From Devosia sp. YR412 (GTDB lineage: Bacteria > Pseudomonadota > Alphaproteobacteria > Rhizobiales > Devosiaceae), in the NCBI RefSeq assembly GCF_900110945.1, contig NZ_FOFL01000004.1, forward strand, positions 1 through 64,000: 64,000 nt of DNA. The letters run 5' to 3'. Below the pieces are notes generated by a model. It made no database searches, was not told where the DNA came from, and saw only the letters and a list, made by a program, of their open reading frames with translations. The position numbers and the translations under genes are program-made. This document shows positions 44,332 through 52,894 of the stretch, in pieces; positions within the stretch are counted from its first letter, which is position 1, and each line of letters begins with the position of its first letter.

Positions 44332-45182
44332 CCAGGCTTCAGACCTCTTCGAGATGCATCGGCCCCGGCTGGTGCGTCTCGGCTATCGCATGCTCGGCGG
44401 CCGCGCTGCCGCCGAGGACATTGTGCAGGATGCCTGGCTGCGCTGGTCCAACATCGACCAGTTCGCGGTCAGTAATGTCGGCGCCTTCCTCGCCCGCATC
44501 GTCACCCGGCTCTGCCTCGATGAAATGAAATCGGCCCGCGCCCGGCGCGAGCTCTATGTCGGCAGCTGGCTGCCCGAGCCGATCATCGAGCCAGAAGAGC
44601 CCGGCATCGACACCGACGAGCTGACCATGACGCTGATGATCACGCTGGAACGCCTGTCCCCGCTCGAACGCGCCGCCTTGCTGCGCGACGTCTTCGGCCA
44701 GCCGCTCGACGAAATCGCCACCACGCTCGGCCGCGACGCCCCCGCCGTGCGCCAGCTTGCCTCGCGCGCCCGCAAGCATGTGCAGGAAGCCCGTCCCCGC
44801 TTCCCCGTCGCCCGCGCCGATGGCGACCGCATCGCAGAAGCCTTCTTTTCCGCCGCCCATACCGGCGACGTCACCGCGCTGCGCTCGCTCCTGGCCGATG
44901 ACGTGGTTCTGCATTCCGATGGCGGCGGCAAGGTCTTCGCCTTCCTGCGCCCCATTGTCGGCCTTGGATCATGTGTTGCGCATGTATAGCGGGCTCTATC
45001 GCAAGCTGGGCCCCGGCTGGACCCAGTTCATCCGCCCCGCCTGGATCGATGGCCTGCCCGGCTATGTGAGCCGCGAACGCGGCGCCATCCTGCAAACCAC
45101 CGCTTTCGCCATCGAAAACGGCAAGATCACCGCCATCTACATGATGTGCAATCCCGACAAACTCACCCATGTCGATGGCTGA
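44321..45182 (+). pseudogene. ECF41-family RNA polymerase sigma factor, C-terminally frameshifted
   Basis: The sigma-2 region (RLVRLGYRMLGGRAAAEDIVQDAWLRW) and sigma-4 region (LSPLERAALLRDVFGQPLDEIATTLG) are intact, and YVGSWLPEPI carries the WLPEP linker motif of ECF41. The SnoaL-like extension begins with DGGGKVFAF, but one extra G near 44967 shifts the frame and the protein stops at 44989. The continuation DHVLRMYSGLYRKLGPG ... MMCNPDKLTHVDG, with the NPDKL motif, is present in the other frame to 45182. Loss of the C-terminal extension alters ECF41 activity in studied members, so the truncated form might still act. ATG 44321 chosen. Confidence 0.88.
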
Positions 45183-45193
45183 GCGCAGGGCAT

Positions 45194-46131
45194 TCAGTGA
45201 TCTGCGGAAGCAGCTTCGACTGCCGCGGAGTTTATCCGCTGCTCCGTGCGATAGCGTGCCGGCGACGTGCCATAAACTCGTCGGAAGCTGGCGCCGAAGG
45301 CGCTGTCGGAGCGATAGCCCAAAGCTGCGCCGATGCTGGACACCGGCTCTGCACCCCGTCGCAGCTTCCCGGCGGCCAAGCGCATACGCCAGCGGGTCAG
45401 ATAATCCAGTGGCGCGACACCGACACGCAGCTTGAACCGAGCGGCAAAGCTCGACCGCGACTGCCCGGCCAGCCGCGATAGCTCGCTGAGCGTCCAATTG
45501 CGTTCGGGTTCCGCATGCACCGCCTGTAGCACCGGCGCAATGTGGCGATCGGTGAGCCCGCTTAGCCAGCCGGCATCATCGGCGGCACGCTGCGTGAGAT
45601 GGGCACGCAGCACGTGGATGAAGGCCAGACGCAGCAAATCATTACACATCAACTGTGCTCCAGGCGCGCCGGAATCCCACTCGCGATCGAGCTGGTCGAG
45701 CAGCCAGCCAATCGCCGCCGCCGCGCCGCCCTTGATCACCAGGATGCGAGGCAAGGCGTCGGACAGCAGCACGCCATCCACCGTATCGAGCCGCACACTG
45801 CCCCCCAGAATGGCGAAGTCGCTGCCATCGCCGAATTGCGCCGCCACGCCGGCGTTGGCGAACACATCCCGAGCTGCGGTCAGTCTGGCGTCCGGCGCGC
45901 TGGCCAGATCGAAGGCGCCATTGGTGACGACAAAGCAATCGCCGGCCTCCAGCTGAACTGGGGCCTGATCCGCAGTAAGCAGCCAGCAGCCACCGCGGCG
46001 CACCACGTTGAACTTGATATTGGCCGGTGTGGCAACCGAATGCCCCAATCGCCCCCCGCCGCCAGGCTGATCGAGCAGAGCGCCACCGCGTTGATGGTAT
46101 TGAGCACCGAGGACAGGGCATCGCCGGGCAT
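45194..46131 (-). pseudogene. AraC-family regulator, frameshifted near the N-terminus
   Basis: The intact part has a cupin-type sensor (RGGCWLLTADQAPVQLEAGDCFVV) and a C-terminal AraC helix-turn-helix pair (WTLSELSRLAGQSRSSFAARF and PVSSIGAALGYRSDSAFGASFRRVYGTSPARYR). The expected N-terminus, MPGDALSSVLNTINAVALCSI then AAGGDWGIR, starts at 46131 in a different frame; the two join around 46030-46045, consistent with a one-base deletion. An uninterrupted frame to 46228 exists but its N-terminus is unlike the family. It faces the SDR gene at 46227, the likely target. A sequencing error is possible. Confidence 0.7.
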
Positions 46132-46226
46132 GGTTTGGACGATCACGATAGTATTCCGGATTTCGCTGGCTGGATTGTCTAGGGAGATAGGCCATATGCA
46201 GTGTCATTACCAGTGGAGACCACTTC

Positions 46227-47195
46227 ATGACCCAGCATCAACATCCCATCGGCTCGCCGTTTTCAGCCGCCAGCACAGCCGCGGAGGTCGTCAGCGGCAT
46301 CGACCTGTCCGGCAAGACGGCAATCGTTACTGGGGGCCATTCCGGCATCGGCCTTGAAACCGTACGAGCCCTTGCCAGCGCAGGCGCGCAAGTGATTGTT
46401 CCGGCGCGTGATCCCGATCGGGCCGCAGCCGCCCTGGCTGACATTGTCAATGTCGAGATCGAGCGGCTGGACCTGTCCGATGCCGCCTCAATTATCGCTT
46501 TCGGCCAGCGGATCGTCGATAGCACTCGCCCCATCGACATGCTGATCAGCGGCGCGGGCATCATGGCCGCGCTATTGTCGCGTGATGCGGATGGCCACGA
46601 AAGCCAGTTCGCGACCAATCATCTCGGACACTTCCGCCTCACCGTCGCACTCTGGCCTGCCCTGGTCCGCAGCGGCGATGCCCGCGTCATCGCGGTGTCC
46701 TCCCGCGGGCACCAGATCGCCGGCGTGGACTTCGACGACATCGACTTCCTGACGCGCCCCTATGACAAATGGGTGGCCTATGGCCAGTCCAAGACCGCCA
46801 ATGCGCTGTTTGCCCTCGCTCTCGACAAGCGTGGCAGGGCCGCAGGCATACGCGCCCTCTCTTTGCACCCGGGCCAGGTTCTCACCGGGCTGGCGCGGCA
46901 GCTCTCCGAGCAAGAGATTGCCGGCTTCGACGCACGCGACGAGAATGGCAATCTGCGCGTCGATCCCGCTCGCGGCATGAAGACCGTGCAGCAGGCGGCT
47001 GCAACGGCGGTCTGGGCCGCCACGAGCCCACAACTTAACGGGTTGGGTAGCGTCTATTTCGAAGACTGCGACATTGCCGCCGTCAACACGGCCGGATCCG
47101 GCCGCAAAGGCGTAGCCCCGTGGGCTGCCGATCCAGCCCTCGCCGAGCGGCTATGGCTTGTTTCGGAAGCCATGACGGGACTATCGATCAGCTGA
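46227..47195 (+). CDS. Short-chain dehydrogenase/reductase (retinol-dehydrogenase-like)
   Basis: The 322-residue SDR has cofactor motif TGGHSGIGLETVRALASAG, NNAG-equivalent ISGAGIM, and active-site Ser (VIAVSSRGHQ) with Tyr-x3-Lys in YGQSKTANALFA. Two further landmarks are NHLGHFRLT and HPGQVLTGL. This subgroup includes retinol dehydrogenase-like and other oxidoreductases with unknown bacterial substrates. ATG 46227 has GGAG upstream and lies 95 bases from the divergent AraC gene. Stop is at 47195, 25 bases before a TetR operator. Confidence 0.88.
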   Translation: MTQHQHPIGSPFSAASTAAEVVSGIDLSGKTAIVTGGHSGIGLETVRALASAGAQVIVPARDPDRAAAALADIVNVEIERLDLSDAASIIAFGQRIVDSTRPIDMLISGAGIMAALLSRDADGHESQFATNHLGHFRLTVALWPALVRSGDARVIAVSSRGHQIAGVDFDDIDFLTRPYDKWVAYGQSKTANALFALALDKRGRAAGIRALSLHPGQVLTGLARQLSEQEIAGFDARDENGNLRVDPARGMKTVQQAAATAVWAATSPQLNGLGSVYFEDCDIAAVNTAGSGRKGVAPWAADPALAERLWLVSEAMTGLSIS

Positions 47196-47220
47196 CCCGA
47201 CATATCTCCCGTCGCAATTC

Positions 47221-47236
47221 TTGACTCCTCAGTCCA
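47221..47236. promoter_or_regulatory. Probable TetR operator upstream of the TetR gene
   Basis: TTGACT-CCTC-AGTCCA (47221-47236) differs in one base from a perfect inverted repeat and matches the palindrome at 47882-47897. It lies 19 bases before the TetR gene, as expected for autorepression. Confidence 0.6.
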
Positions 47237-47255
47237 GAATAACTAATTGAGGTCT

Positions 47256-47840
47256 ATGGCAAGAACCAAGGAATTCGATCGCGACGCAGCCCTGGCCGGA
47301 GCACTGGATGTGTTCTGGACCAAGGGCTATGAGGGCGCATTGACGGAAGACCTGCTCAAGGGCATGAAGATCGGTCGCCAGTCAATGTATGACACTTTCG
47401 GCGACAAGCAGTCGCTGTTCCTCGAAAGCCTGCGGACCTACCACAAGCTCGACAACAGGAATTTCTTCGATCACCTGGGTGACAATCCCTCCCCGCTGGA
47501 GGTTTTGCATGGCTTCCTCGCGATTTTCACCCGGCGCAGCGCCGAGGAAAATGCACGCGGCTGCATGGGCATCAATGCCACCACTGCCTTCGGCCACGCC
47601 CAGCCGGAAGTGACCGCCCTGGCCCGCGGCACGGCGACCAGCGTCGAGACTTTGCTGGCCGGCCTGATCGAGGCTGCGAAGGCACGGGGCGACCTGTCAA
47701 AGACACTGAACGCCACCGTTGCCGCGAGCTTTCTCTATGCAACCCTGCAGGGGCTGACTGTCCGCGCACAGGCCGGCGCAGACCGTGACGAACTGGCCGG
47801 CGTCGCCGACTTTGCCATGAAGGCGCTCTCGGCCATGTAG
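47256..47840 (+). CDS. TetR/AcrR-family regulator
   Basis: A 194-residue repressor. The N-terminal helix-turn-helix is EFDRDAALAGALDVFWTKGYEGALTEDLLKGMKIGRQSMYDTFGDKQSLFLESL (split for reading) and the ligand part includes ENARGCMGINATTAFG, typical of the TetR subgroup beside SDR genes. ATG 47256 gives the usual MARTKEFD start with TGAGG upstream; a TTG at 47247 is the alternative. Two matching operators, one before it and one before the SDR at 47933, suggest it represses both. Confidence 0.88.
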   Translation: MARTKEFDRDAALAGALDVFWTKGYEGALTEDLLKGMKIGRQSMYDTFGDKQSLFLESLRTYHKLDNRNFFDHLGDNPSPLEVLHGFLAIFTRRSAEENARGCMGINATTAFGHAQPEVTALARGTATSVETLLAGLIEAAKARGDLSKTLNATVAASFLYATLQGLTVRAQAGADRDELAGVADFAMKALSAM

Positions 47841-47881
47841 CCGCCGGCCAGCTCCACCTCATCAACAAGCCTACCCAATTT

Positions 47882-47897
47882 TGGACTAATCAGTCCA
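47882..47897. promoter_or_regulatory. TetR operator before the second SDR gene
   Basis: TGGACT-AATC-AGTCCA is a perfect 6+6 inverted repeat with a 4-base centre. The same half-site occurs at 47221-47236. It lies 35 bases before the SDR start. Confidence 0.65.
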
Positions 47898-47932
47898 GAA
47901 AATATCTCTCCATGCCTGACGAAAGAAACCTC

Positions 47933-48673
47933 ATGTCGGCATTTCTTCCTCTTCTCAACAAACGAGCCATTGTCACCGGCGGCTCACGCGGCATTGGTGC
48001 CGCCATCGTTCGCAAGGTGGCCGAACAGGGCGCCAAGGTGGCCTTCACCTATTCGGCAAGCCCGGATGCCGCCCAAAGCCTTGTCGACGAACTCACCGCC
48101 AGCGGCAGCACAGTCGTCACGCTCCAGGCCGACAGCGCTGATCCGGCGGCCTTACAGGCCGCCATTCGCCAGGCGGTCGATCGGCTCGGCGGTCTCGACA
48201 TCCTGGCCAACAATGCCGGCACTCTCGCGCATGCCCTGCTCGACAATTTTACCCAGGCCGACTTCGACCGAACCATTGCAATCAATGTGCGCGCACCCTT
48301 CTTTGCCATGCAGGAGGCGGGACGCCATATGCAATCGGGTGGCCGCATCATCAATGTCTCGAGCAATGTCGCGGTGAGTGCGGCCGTGCCCGGCGCCAGC
48401 GTCTATGGCCTGTCCAAGTCGGCGCTCACCGCGATGACGCGGTCGCTTGCCCATGAATTTGCGCCACGGGGCATCACCGTCAACGCCATTCAGCCGGGCC
48501 CAACCGCCACTGACATGACGGCGGGCATGGAAGACTACATCATCGGCCGGGTGCCGGCCGGTCGCATGGCGCATGCTTCGGAACCTGCAGCGCTGGTGGC
48601 CTACCTCGCGGGTCCGGATGCCGGCTTCATCAATGGGGCCGCGCTAACCATCGACGGCGCCATGACGGCTTAG
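47933..48673 (+). CDS. Short-chain dehydrogenase/reductase (FabG-like)
   Basis: A 246-residue classical SDR: TGGSRGIGAAIVRKVAEQGAKVAFTYS, LANNAGTLAHALL, NVSSNVAVSAA (catalytic Ser region), YGLSKSALTAMTRSLAHEFAPRGITVNAI with Tyr-x3-Lys, and INGAALTIDGA at the end. It uses NAD(P)H; substrate unknown. ATG 47933 fits family starts; an in-frame ATG at 47912 would add seven residues and has no better RBS. It is the likely regulated target of the TetR gene through the operator at 47882. Confidence 0.88.
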   Translation: MSAFLPLLNKRAIVTGGSRGIGAAIVRKVAEQGAKVAFTYSASPDAAQSLVDELTASGSTVVTLQADSADPAALQAAIRQAVDRLGGLDILANNAGTLAHALLDNFTQADFDRTIAINVRAPFFAMQEAGRHMQSGGRIINVSSNVAVSAAVPGASVYGLSKSALTAMTRSLAHEFAPRGITVNAIQPGPTATDMTAGMEDYIIGRVPAGRMAHASEPAALVAYLAGPDAGFINGAALTIDGAMTA

Positions 48674-48738
48674 TCTAAGACGCTGCCTCGCCATTGACGC
48701 AACGCGGCGAGGCAGCAATGTCTCATAAAATCCATGAC

Positions 48739-49590
48739 TCAAGCGATGGTCGCCACCCACCTGAGCTTGTCTTTCGGCTCGGCATCCATGTCCCGGCAAT
48801 TGCCGTAGACAGGAAAACTTTGGCGATCTGCCCGGACGATCAGCCGTTCGGCGTTCAGTTCCACTTCGACCGTTGCCTTGACGTCGGAATGCATCGTGAC
48901 CTGCGCCACCTTGATCTCCGCGAGATCGACCCGGCCCTGTGCCCAGTGTCGGACGGCAGCCTCTGCGGATTGTTCGATTTCGTCCAGCGCCGGGTTGCCT
49001 TTGTAGGAAGGCAGATAGAGCTCTTTGCGAGCGAGCGTGGCCAGGAATTCCGGCACGTTTGCCGGCGTCAGGCGGCCGTAGCGCTGCCGATCCGGCATGA
49101 CGATGACGGAAGGCGCAAAATGGCAGCCGCCAATATGGGTGCACTGCAGCACATCAATGCCAAAATCCGGTGCAGCGGCAGCGAGCGCCTTGAACACCGG
49201 AAAGCCGTAGCGCGCACAGCAGGCATCGGTCTTCGCATCGGTGCAGCAGAGCACAGTCCGGCGCAGCGGCGTGCCATCAAGGCCAGTGCCATCGCGCCAT
49301 TGCTCGATCAGCGCTGCGGCATGCTCCTGGTCGCGCGGGACAATGCTGGATGCGTCTGGGAATGACAGCAGTTCGAGATGCTCACCATCCACCAGCCCGA
49401 CATAGCGTCCATTGCCGGAGGCCGCCTTCATCTGGCTGCGCAATTCCTCGCTCAGACCAACGCTCTCAAACCGCGGCCGCCGCCATTGTCCCTTGGGCCA
49501 GCGCACAAACAGGTGGCGCTCGGCAAGGGCCGCGGTGCCCGTAAGGGGTTCGCCGCAGGCAATGGCATGATCCGTGCAAAACTGGCGCAT
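48739..49590 (-). CDS. Sucrase/ferredoxin-like (thioredoxin-fold 2Fe-2S) protein
   Basis: The 283-residue protein matches the Suc_Fer-like family. It has FCTDHAIACGEPLTGTAALAERHLFVRWPKGQW, CCTDAKTDACCARYGFPVFKAL and CTHIGGCHFAPSVIVMPDRQRYGRLTP; the paired Cys motifs are typical thioredoxin-fold ferredoxin ligands. It is divergent from a siderophore ABC transporter, with an RirA-like box between them. A role in reducing or releasing imported iron is a reasonable inference, not shown. ATG 49590 is chosen over a TTG at 49611. Confidence 0.8.
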   Translation of the reverse strand: MRQFCTDHAIACGEPLTGTAALAERHLFVRWPKGQWRRPRFESVGLSEELRSQMKAASGNGRYVGLVDGEHLELLSFPDASSIVPRDQEHAAALIEQWRDGTGLDGTPLRRTVLCCTDAKTDACCARYGFPVFKALAAAAPDFGIDVLQCTHIGGCHFAPSVIVMPDRQRYGRLTPANVPEFLATLARKELYLPSYKGNPALDEIEQSAEAAVRHWAQGRVDLAEIKVAQVTMHSDVKATVEVELNAERLIVRADRQSFPVYGNCRDMDAEPKDKLRWVATIA

Positions 49591-49656
49591 TGAAACAATC
49601 GGTCGGAGCAAAGGCGTGGCGCCATGAATGCTCCAGCACGGGACCGCAAGTCAACC

Positions 49657-49671
49657 TGAGCCGCACAATCA
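49657..49671. promoter_or_regulatory. Candidate iron-responsive operator in the siderophore-transport promoter
   Basis: TGA-GCCGCACAA-TCA (TGA-N9-TCA) sits between the divergent sucrase/ferredoxin-like gene (49590) and the binding-protein gene (49874). It has the same form and a similar setting to the element at 8079-8093. The remaining divergent region holds no gene that I can support. Confidence 0.45.
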
Positions 49672-49873
49672 TCTTTCGGCGCGGTTGCATTCGGGACTTT
49701 CCACATCCGCATGACAGACGTCAGAGCTTAAAAAGATGACTGGGAAACTAGACTTTGAATTCGCCCTATGCTCTGAAGCCTTCGCTTGGGTCGCTGTCAC
49801 GCATCTGCGTCGCGATCGGCTCTGCCAGCGCCCTGCCCTCAGATCTGAATTCACGTCACGGAAGGTTTCCTCA

Positions 49874-50797
49874 ATGTCCCAATCGAATGCGCTGTCGCTG
49901 CCGTCGGGCTTTCGCACGTTTCTGGCCCTGGCAGGCGCCGTCGCCCTGCTTGGCACGGTGACCACAGCGACTTTGGCTGCCGGCGAAACGCATGTCGTAA
50001 CGCATGCCCGCGGTGCAACTGAAGTTCCGTCGCAGCCGCAGCGCGTCGTGGTGCTCGAGCCGGTTCAGCTCGATACCGCCATTGCGCTGGGCATTGTTCC
50101 GGTCGGTTCGCCAACGCTGAATGCGTCGACCGGCATCCCGAAATATCTCGGCGAAGAGGCCGCCGGCATTACCGTGGTCGGCACCTTCATGGAGCTCAAG
50201 CTCGAGGCCATCGCCGCCCTGCTCCCCGACCTGATCATCGGTACCGAGACGCGTCATTCCGCCTATTACGATCAGCTGAGCGCCATTGCGCCGACCGTTT
50301 TCATGGCGACCCAGACCGATCCATGGCGCGATAACCTGCAGTTCACTGCCAACGCCCTTGGGTCGACCGCCGGCGCTGACCAGCTGCTGGCCGCATACGA
50401 CCAGCGTTGCGAAGACATCAAGCAGCGCTACAATGTCGAAGGCAAGACCGCACAGTTCATCCGTCCGCGTGACACCGTGCTGAGCATTTATGCGCCAAGC
50501 TCGTTCGCTGGCAGCACGCTGGAATGCGTCGGCTTCAAGATCCCCGACCGCGATTGGGATGATGCCATTTCATCCGATATCTCGCCTGAACTGGTGCTCG
50601 ACGCCACGGCCGATTACGTCTTCGTAGCGGCCGCCGATCCAAGTGCTGCCGATGCCATCCCGGCATCGATCCGCGCCAATGAAGCGTCCTTCCCGAAACT
50701 GTTTGCCGCTGACTCGGCCTATTGGATTTCCGGCGTGGGCTCGGTGGGCGGCATGGCCGTCCTCGACGACATCGAGAAGGCGCTGTCTGCCGAGTAA
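49874..50797 (+). CDS. Iron-siderophore ABC transporter, binding protein
   Basis: A 307-residue exported FepB/FhuD-type receptor. The signal region is FRTFLALAGAVALLGTVTTATLAAGE, and the fold is shown by VTHARGATEVPSQPQRVVVLEPVQLDTAIALGI, KLEAIAALLPDLIIGTETRHSAYYDQLSAIAPTVF, and ASIRANEASFPKLFA...DSAYWISGVGSVGGMAVLDDI. It should bind a ferric siderophore. ATG 49874 leaves a standard signal peptide; a far-upstream ATG at 49736 would bury it. First gene of an SBP-permease-permease-ATPase operon. Confidence 0.9.
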   Translation: MSQSNALSLPSGFRTFLALAGAVALLGTVTTATLAAGETHVVTHARGATEVPSQPQRVVVLEPVQLDTAIALGIVPVGSPTLNASTGIPKYLGEEAAGITVVGTFMELKLEAIAALLPDLIIGTETRHSAYYDQLSAIAPTVFMATQTDPWRDNLQFTANALGSTAGADQLLAAYDQRCEDIKQRYNVEGKTAQFIRPRDTVLSIYAPSSFAGSTLECVGFKIPDRDWDDAISSDISPELVLDATADYVFVAAADPSAADAIPASIRANEASFPKLFAADSAYWISGVGSVGGMAVLDDIEKALSAE

Positions 50798-50798
50798 C

Positions 50799-51833
50799 AT
50801 GCCTCTGACCACGCTTCCGGCAAGGGATGCGCGCATGCGCACCCTTGCCTTTCCGCTTTGCATCCTTGCTACGATCGTGCTGCTAGCCGCGGTGATAGTG
50901 TTGTCGATCCTCGTCGGCGCCAATCCGGTCCCGGTGCACGCCGTGCTGGATGCCGTGCGAGGCAATGGCAGCAATGAGGCCAATTATGTCATCTGGACGC
51001 AGCGCGTGCCGCGCACTGTGGCAGGGCTGATGGTCGGCGCCGCCCTCAGCGTGGCCGGCGCGCTGGTGCAGTCCTATACGCGCAACCCTCTGGCCGACAC
51101 GGGCCTGCTCGGCGTCAATGCGGGCGCGGCCTTCTTCGTGGCGGTCGGCATCGCTTTTTTCGGAATCTCGTCCCCGGCCGGTTATGTCTGGCTCGCCTGC
51201 CTCGGCGCGTTGGTGCTGACCGCCGTGGTCTATACGATTGGCTCCGCTGGTGGCGAAACCGCCGGGCCGGTCAGGCTGACCATGGCCGGCGTGGCGCTGG
51301 GTGCCGTTCTCTCGGGTCTGACCACCGGGCTGACCCTGACCAATCCCGACGCTTTCGAGCGCATGCGCGGCTGGAGCGCTGGCAGTCTGCTGGAGCGCGA
51401 TTTCAGCGTGCTGCTACCGGTCCTGCCATTTCTGATCTGCGGCGTCGTCATTGCCGCCTTGGTCGCACCGGGGCTGAACTCCATCAGCCTTGGCTCCGAT
51501 GTCGCCCGTTCACAGGGCGTGGATATACGCCGGACACAGGCCTTCGTTCTGGTCGCGGTCACCCTGCTGGCGGGCGGCGCTACGGCGATTGCGGGGCCTC
51601 TGGTCTTCGTCGGGCTGGTCGTGCCGCATATCGTGCGTTGGGCCGTCGGTGTCGATCAGCGCAAGATCGTCATGGGCTCACTGCTGTTTGGACCTTGCCT
51701 GGTGTTGCTGTCCGACATCGTCGGACGCATCGCCGTTCCGCCCAGTGAAATGCCTGTTGGGGTCGTCACCGCCTTCGTTGGCGCCCCACTTCTCATCGGC
51801 CTCGTCCGCCGCGCCAAGGCGACCGGCCTGTGA
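50799..51833 (+). CDS. Iron-siderophore ABC transporter permease (FecCD family, first)
   Basis: A 344-residue FecCD permease: TQRVPRTVAGLMVGAALSVAGALVQSYTRNPLADTGLLGVNAGAA, then FERMRGWSAGSLLERD, LNSISLGSDVARSQGVDIRR and GPLVFVGLVVPHIVRWAVG near the end. It corresponds to the FepD-like half of a heterodimeric permease. It starts at ATG 50799, one base after the binding-protein stop; ATG 50835 is an alternative. Its stop overlaps the next start (TGATG). Confidence 0.9.
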   Translation: MPLTTLPARDARMRTLAFPLCILATIVLLAAVIVLSILVGANPVPVHAVLDAVRGNGSNEANYVIWTQRVPRTVAGLMVGAALSVAGALVQSYTRNPLADTGLLGVNAGAAFFVAVGIAFFGISSPAGYVWLACLGALVLTAVVYTIGSAGGETAGPVRLTMAGVALGAVLSGLTTGLTLTNPDAFERMRGWSAGSLLERDFSVLLPVLPFLICGVVIAALVAPGLNSISLGSDVARSQGVDIRRTQAFVLVAVTLLAGGATAIAGPLVFVGLVVPHIVRWAVGVDQRKIVMGSLLFGPCLVLLSDIVGRIAVPPSEMPVGVVTAFVGAPLLIGLVRRAKATGL

Positions 51834-52894
51834 TGAAACTGGAAAACAGGCTCCGCACGGGCCCAACACCGTCCCTGCTGGTCATCGGTCACGACCGGAC
51901 AAATATTCTCCTCGACAGGCGTGCTGCTGTGGTCGCGGCCAGCGCTGGCATCTTGGTCATCATCCTGATGATCCTGGCTGTTTTGCTGGGCGATTTTCCC
52001 CTGACCATCTCGGAAGTCATGGATGTCTTCCTCGGGCGGGGCGAGGCCCTGGTCCGGACGGTGGTACTCGAATGGCGCCTGCCCCGCGCCATGGCCGCCG
52101 TGCTGTTCGGCGCGGCGCTGGCGGTGTCTGGCGCCCTGTTTCAGACCATCACCCGCAATCCATTGGCCAGTCCGGATATCATGGGCCTCGCCAATGGCTC
52201 CTATAGCGGCATGATCCTCGCCCTCGTCTTCCTGGGTGGCAGCTGGCCCATGTTGGTGACGGGATCGCTAGCGGGTGGATTGGCCGCGGCCGCAATCATC
52301 TATCTGCTGGCCCTGCGCGATGGGTTGCAGGGCTTCCGCTTCATCATGGTGGGTATCGGCGTCTCTGCCATGCTGGCCTCGCTCAACACCTGGCTGCTGC
52401 TGCGGGTGGACCTCGACGTTGCCCTCTTAGCCTCCGCCTGGGGCGCCGGCACGCTCAACAGCATCACGCCCGCCACGCTCATCCCCACCGGTTTCAGCAT
52501 CATGATGCTGCTCTGTCTGGTACCGGCCGTCAGTGCACCCTTGCGGCAGCTTTCGCTCGGCGACGATGCCGCCGCCTCGACGGGCGCGGCGATAGGACCG
52601 GCGCGATTGGCGGCCATCGTCATCGCCATCGGGCTGGTCAGCGCCGTGACCGCGGTATCCGGCCCTATTGCTTTTATCGCCCTATCGGCACCGCAAATTA
52701 CCCGGCGACTGGCAGGCACCGCAGAGATCCCGCTAGGCGCCACCGGCGTCGTCGGCGGATTAATGTTGCTGGTGTCCGACCTGGTCGCACAGCATGTCAT
52801 TCCGCTCACCCTGCCGGTCGGCGTGGTGACGGTGGTGTCTGGCGGCCTCTATCTCGTCTGGCTGCTGGTCAGAGAAGCCCGGAGAACGACATGA
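51833..52894 (+). CDS. Iron-siderophore ABC transporter permease (FecCD family, second)
   Basis: A 353-residue permease of the FepG-like half: VLEWRLPRAMAAVLFGAALAVSGALFQTITRNPLASPDIMG, WGAGTLNSITPATLIP, LRQLSLGDDAAASTGAAI, SGPIAFIALSAPQITRRLAG and TLPVGVVTVVSGGLYLVWLL. ATG 51833 overlaps the upstream stop; a GTG one codon earlier is the alternative. It overlaps the ATPase gene by four bases. Confidence 0.9.
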   Translation: MKLENRLRTGPTPSLLVIGHDRTNILLDRRAAVVAASAGILVIILMILAVLLGDFPLTISEVMDVFLGRGEALVRTVVLEWRLPRAMAAVLFGAALAVSGALFQTITRNPLASPDIMGLANGSYSGMILALVFLGGSWPMLVTGSLAGGLAAAAIIYLLALRDGLQGFRFIMVGIGVSAMLASLNTWLLLRVDLDVALLASAWGAGTLNSITPATLIPTGFSIMMLLCLVPAVSAPLRQLSLGDDAAASTGAAIGPARLAAIVIAIGLVSAVTAVSGPIAFIALSAPQITRRLAGTAEIPLGATGVVGGLMLLVSDLVAQHVIPLTLPVGVVTVVSGGLYLVWLLVREARRTT

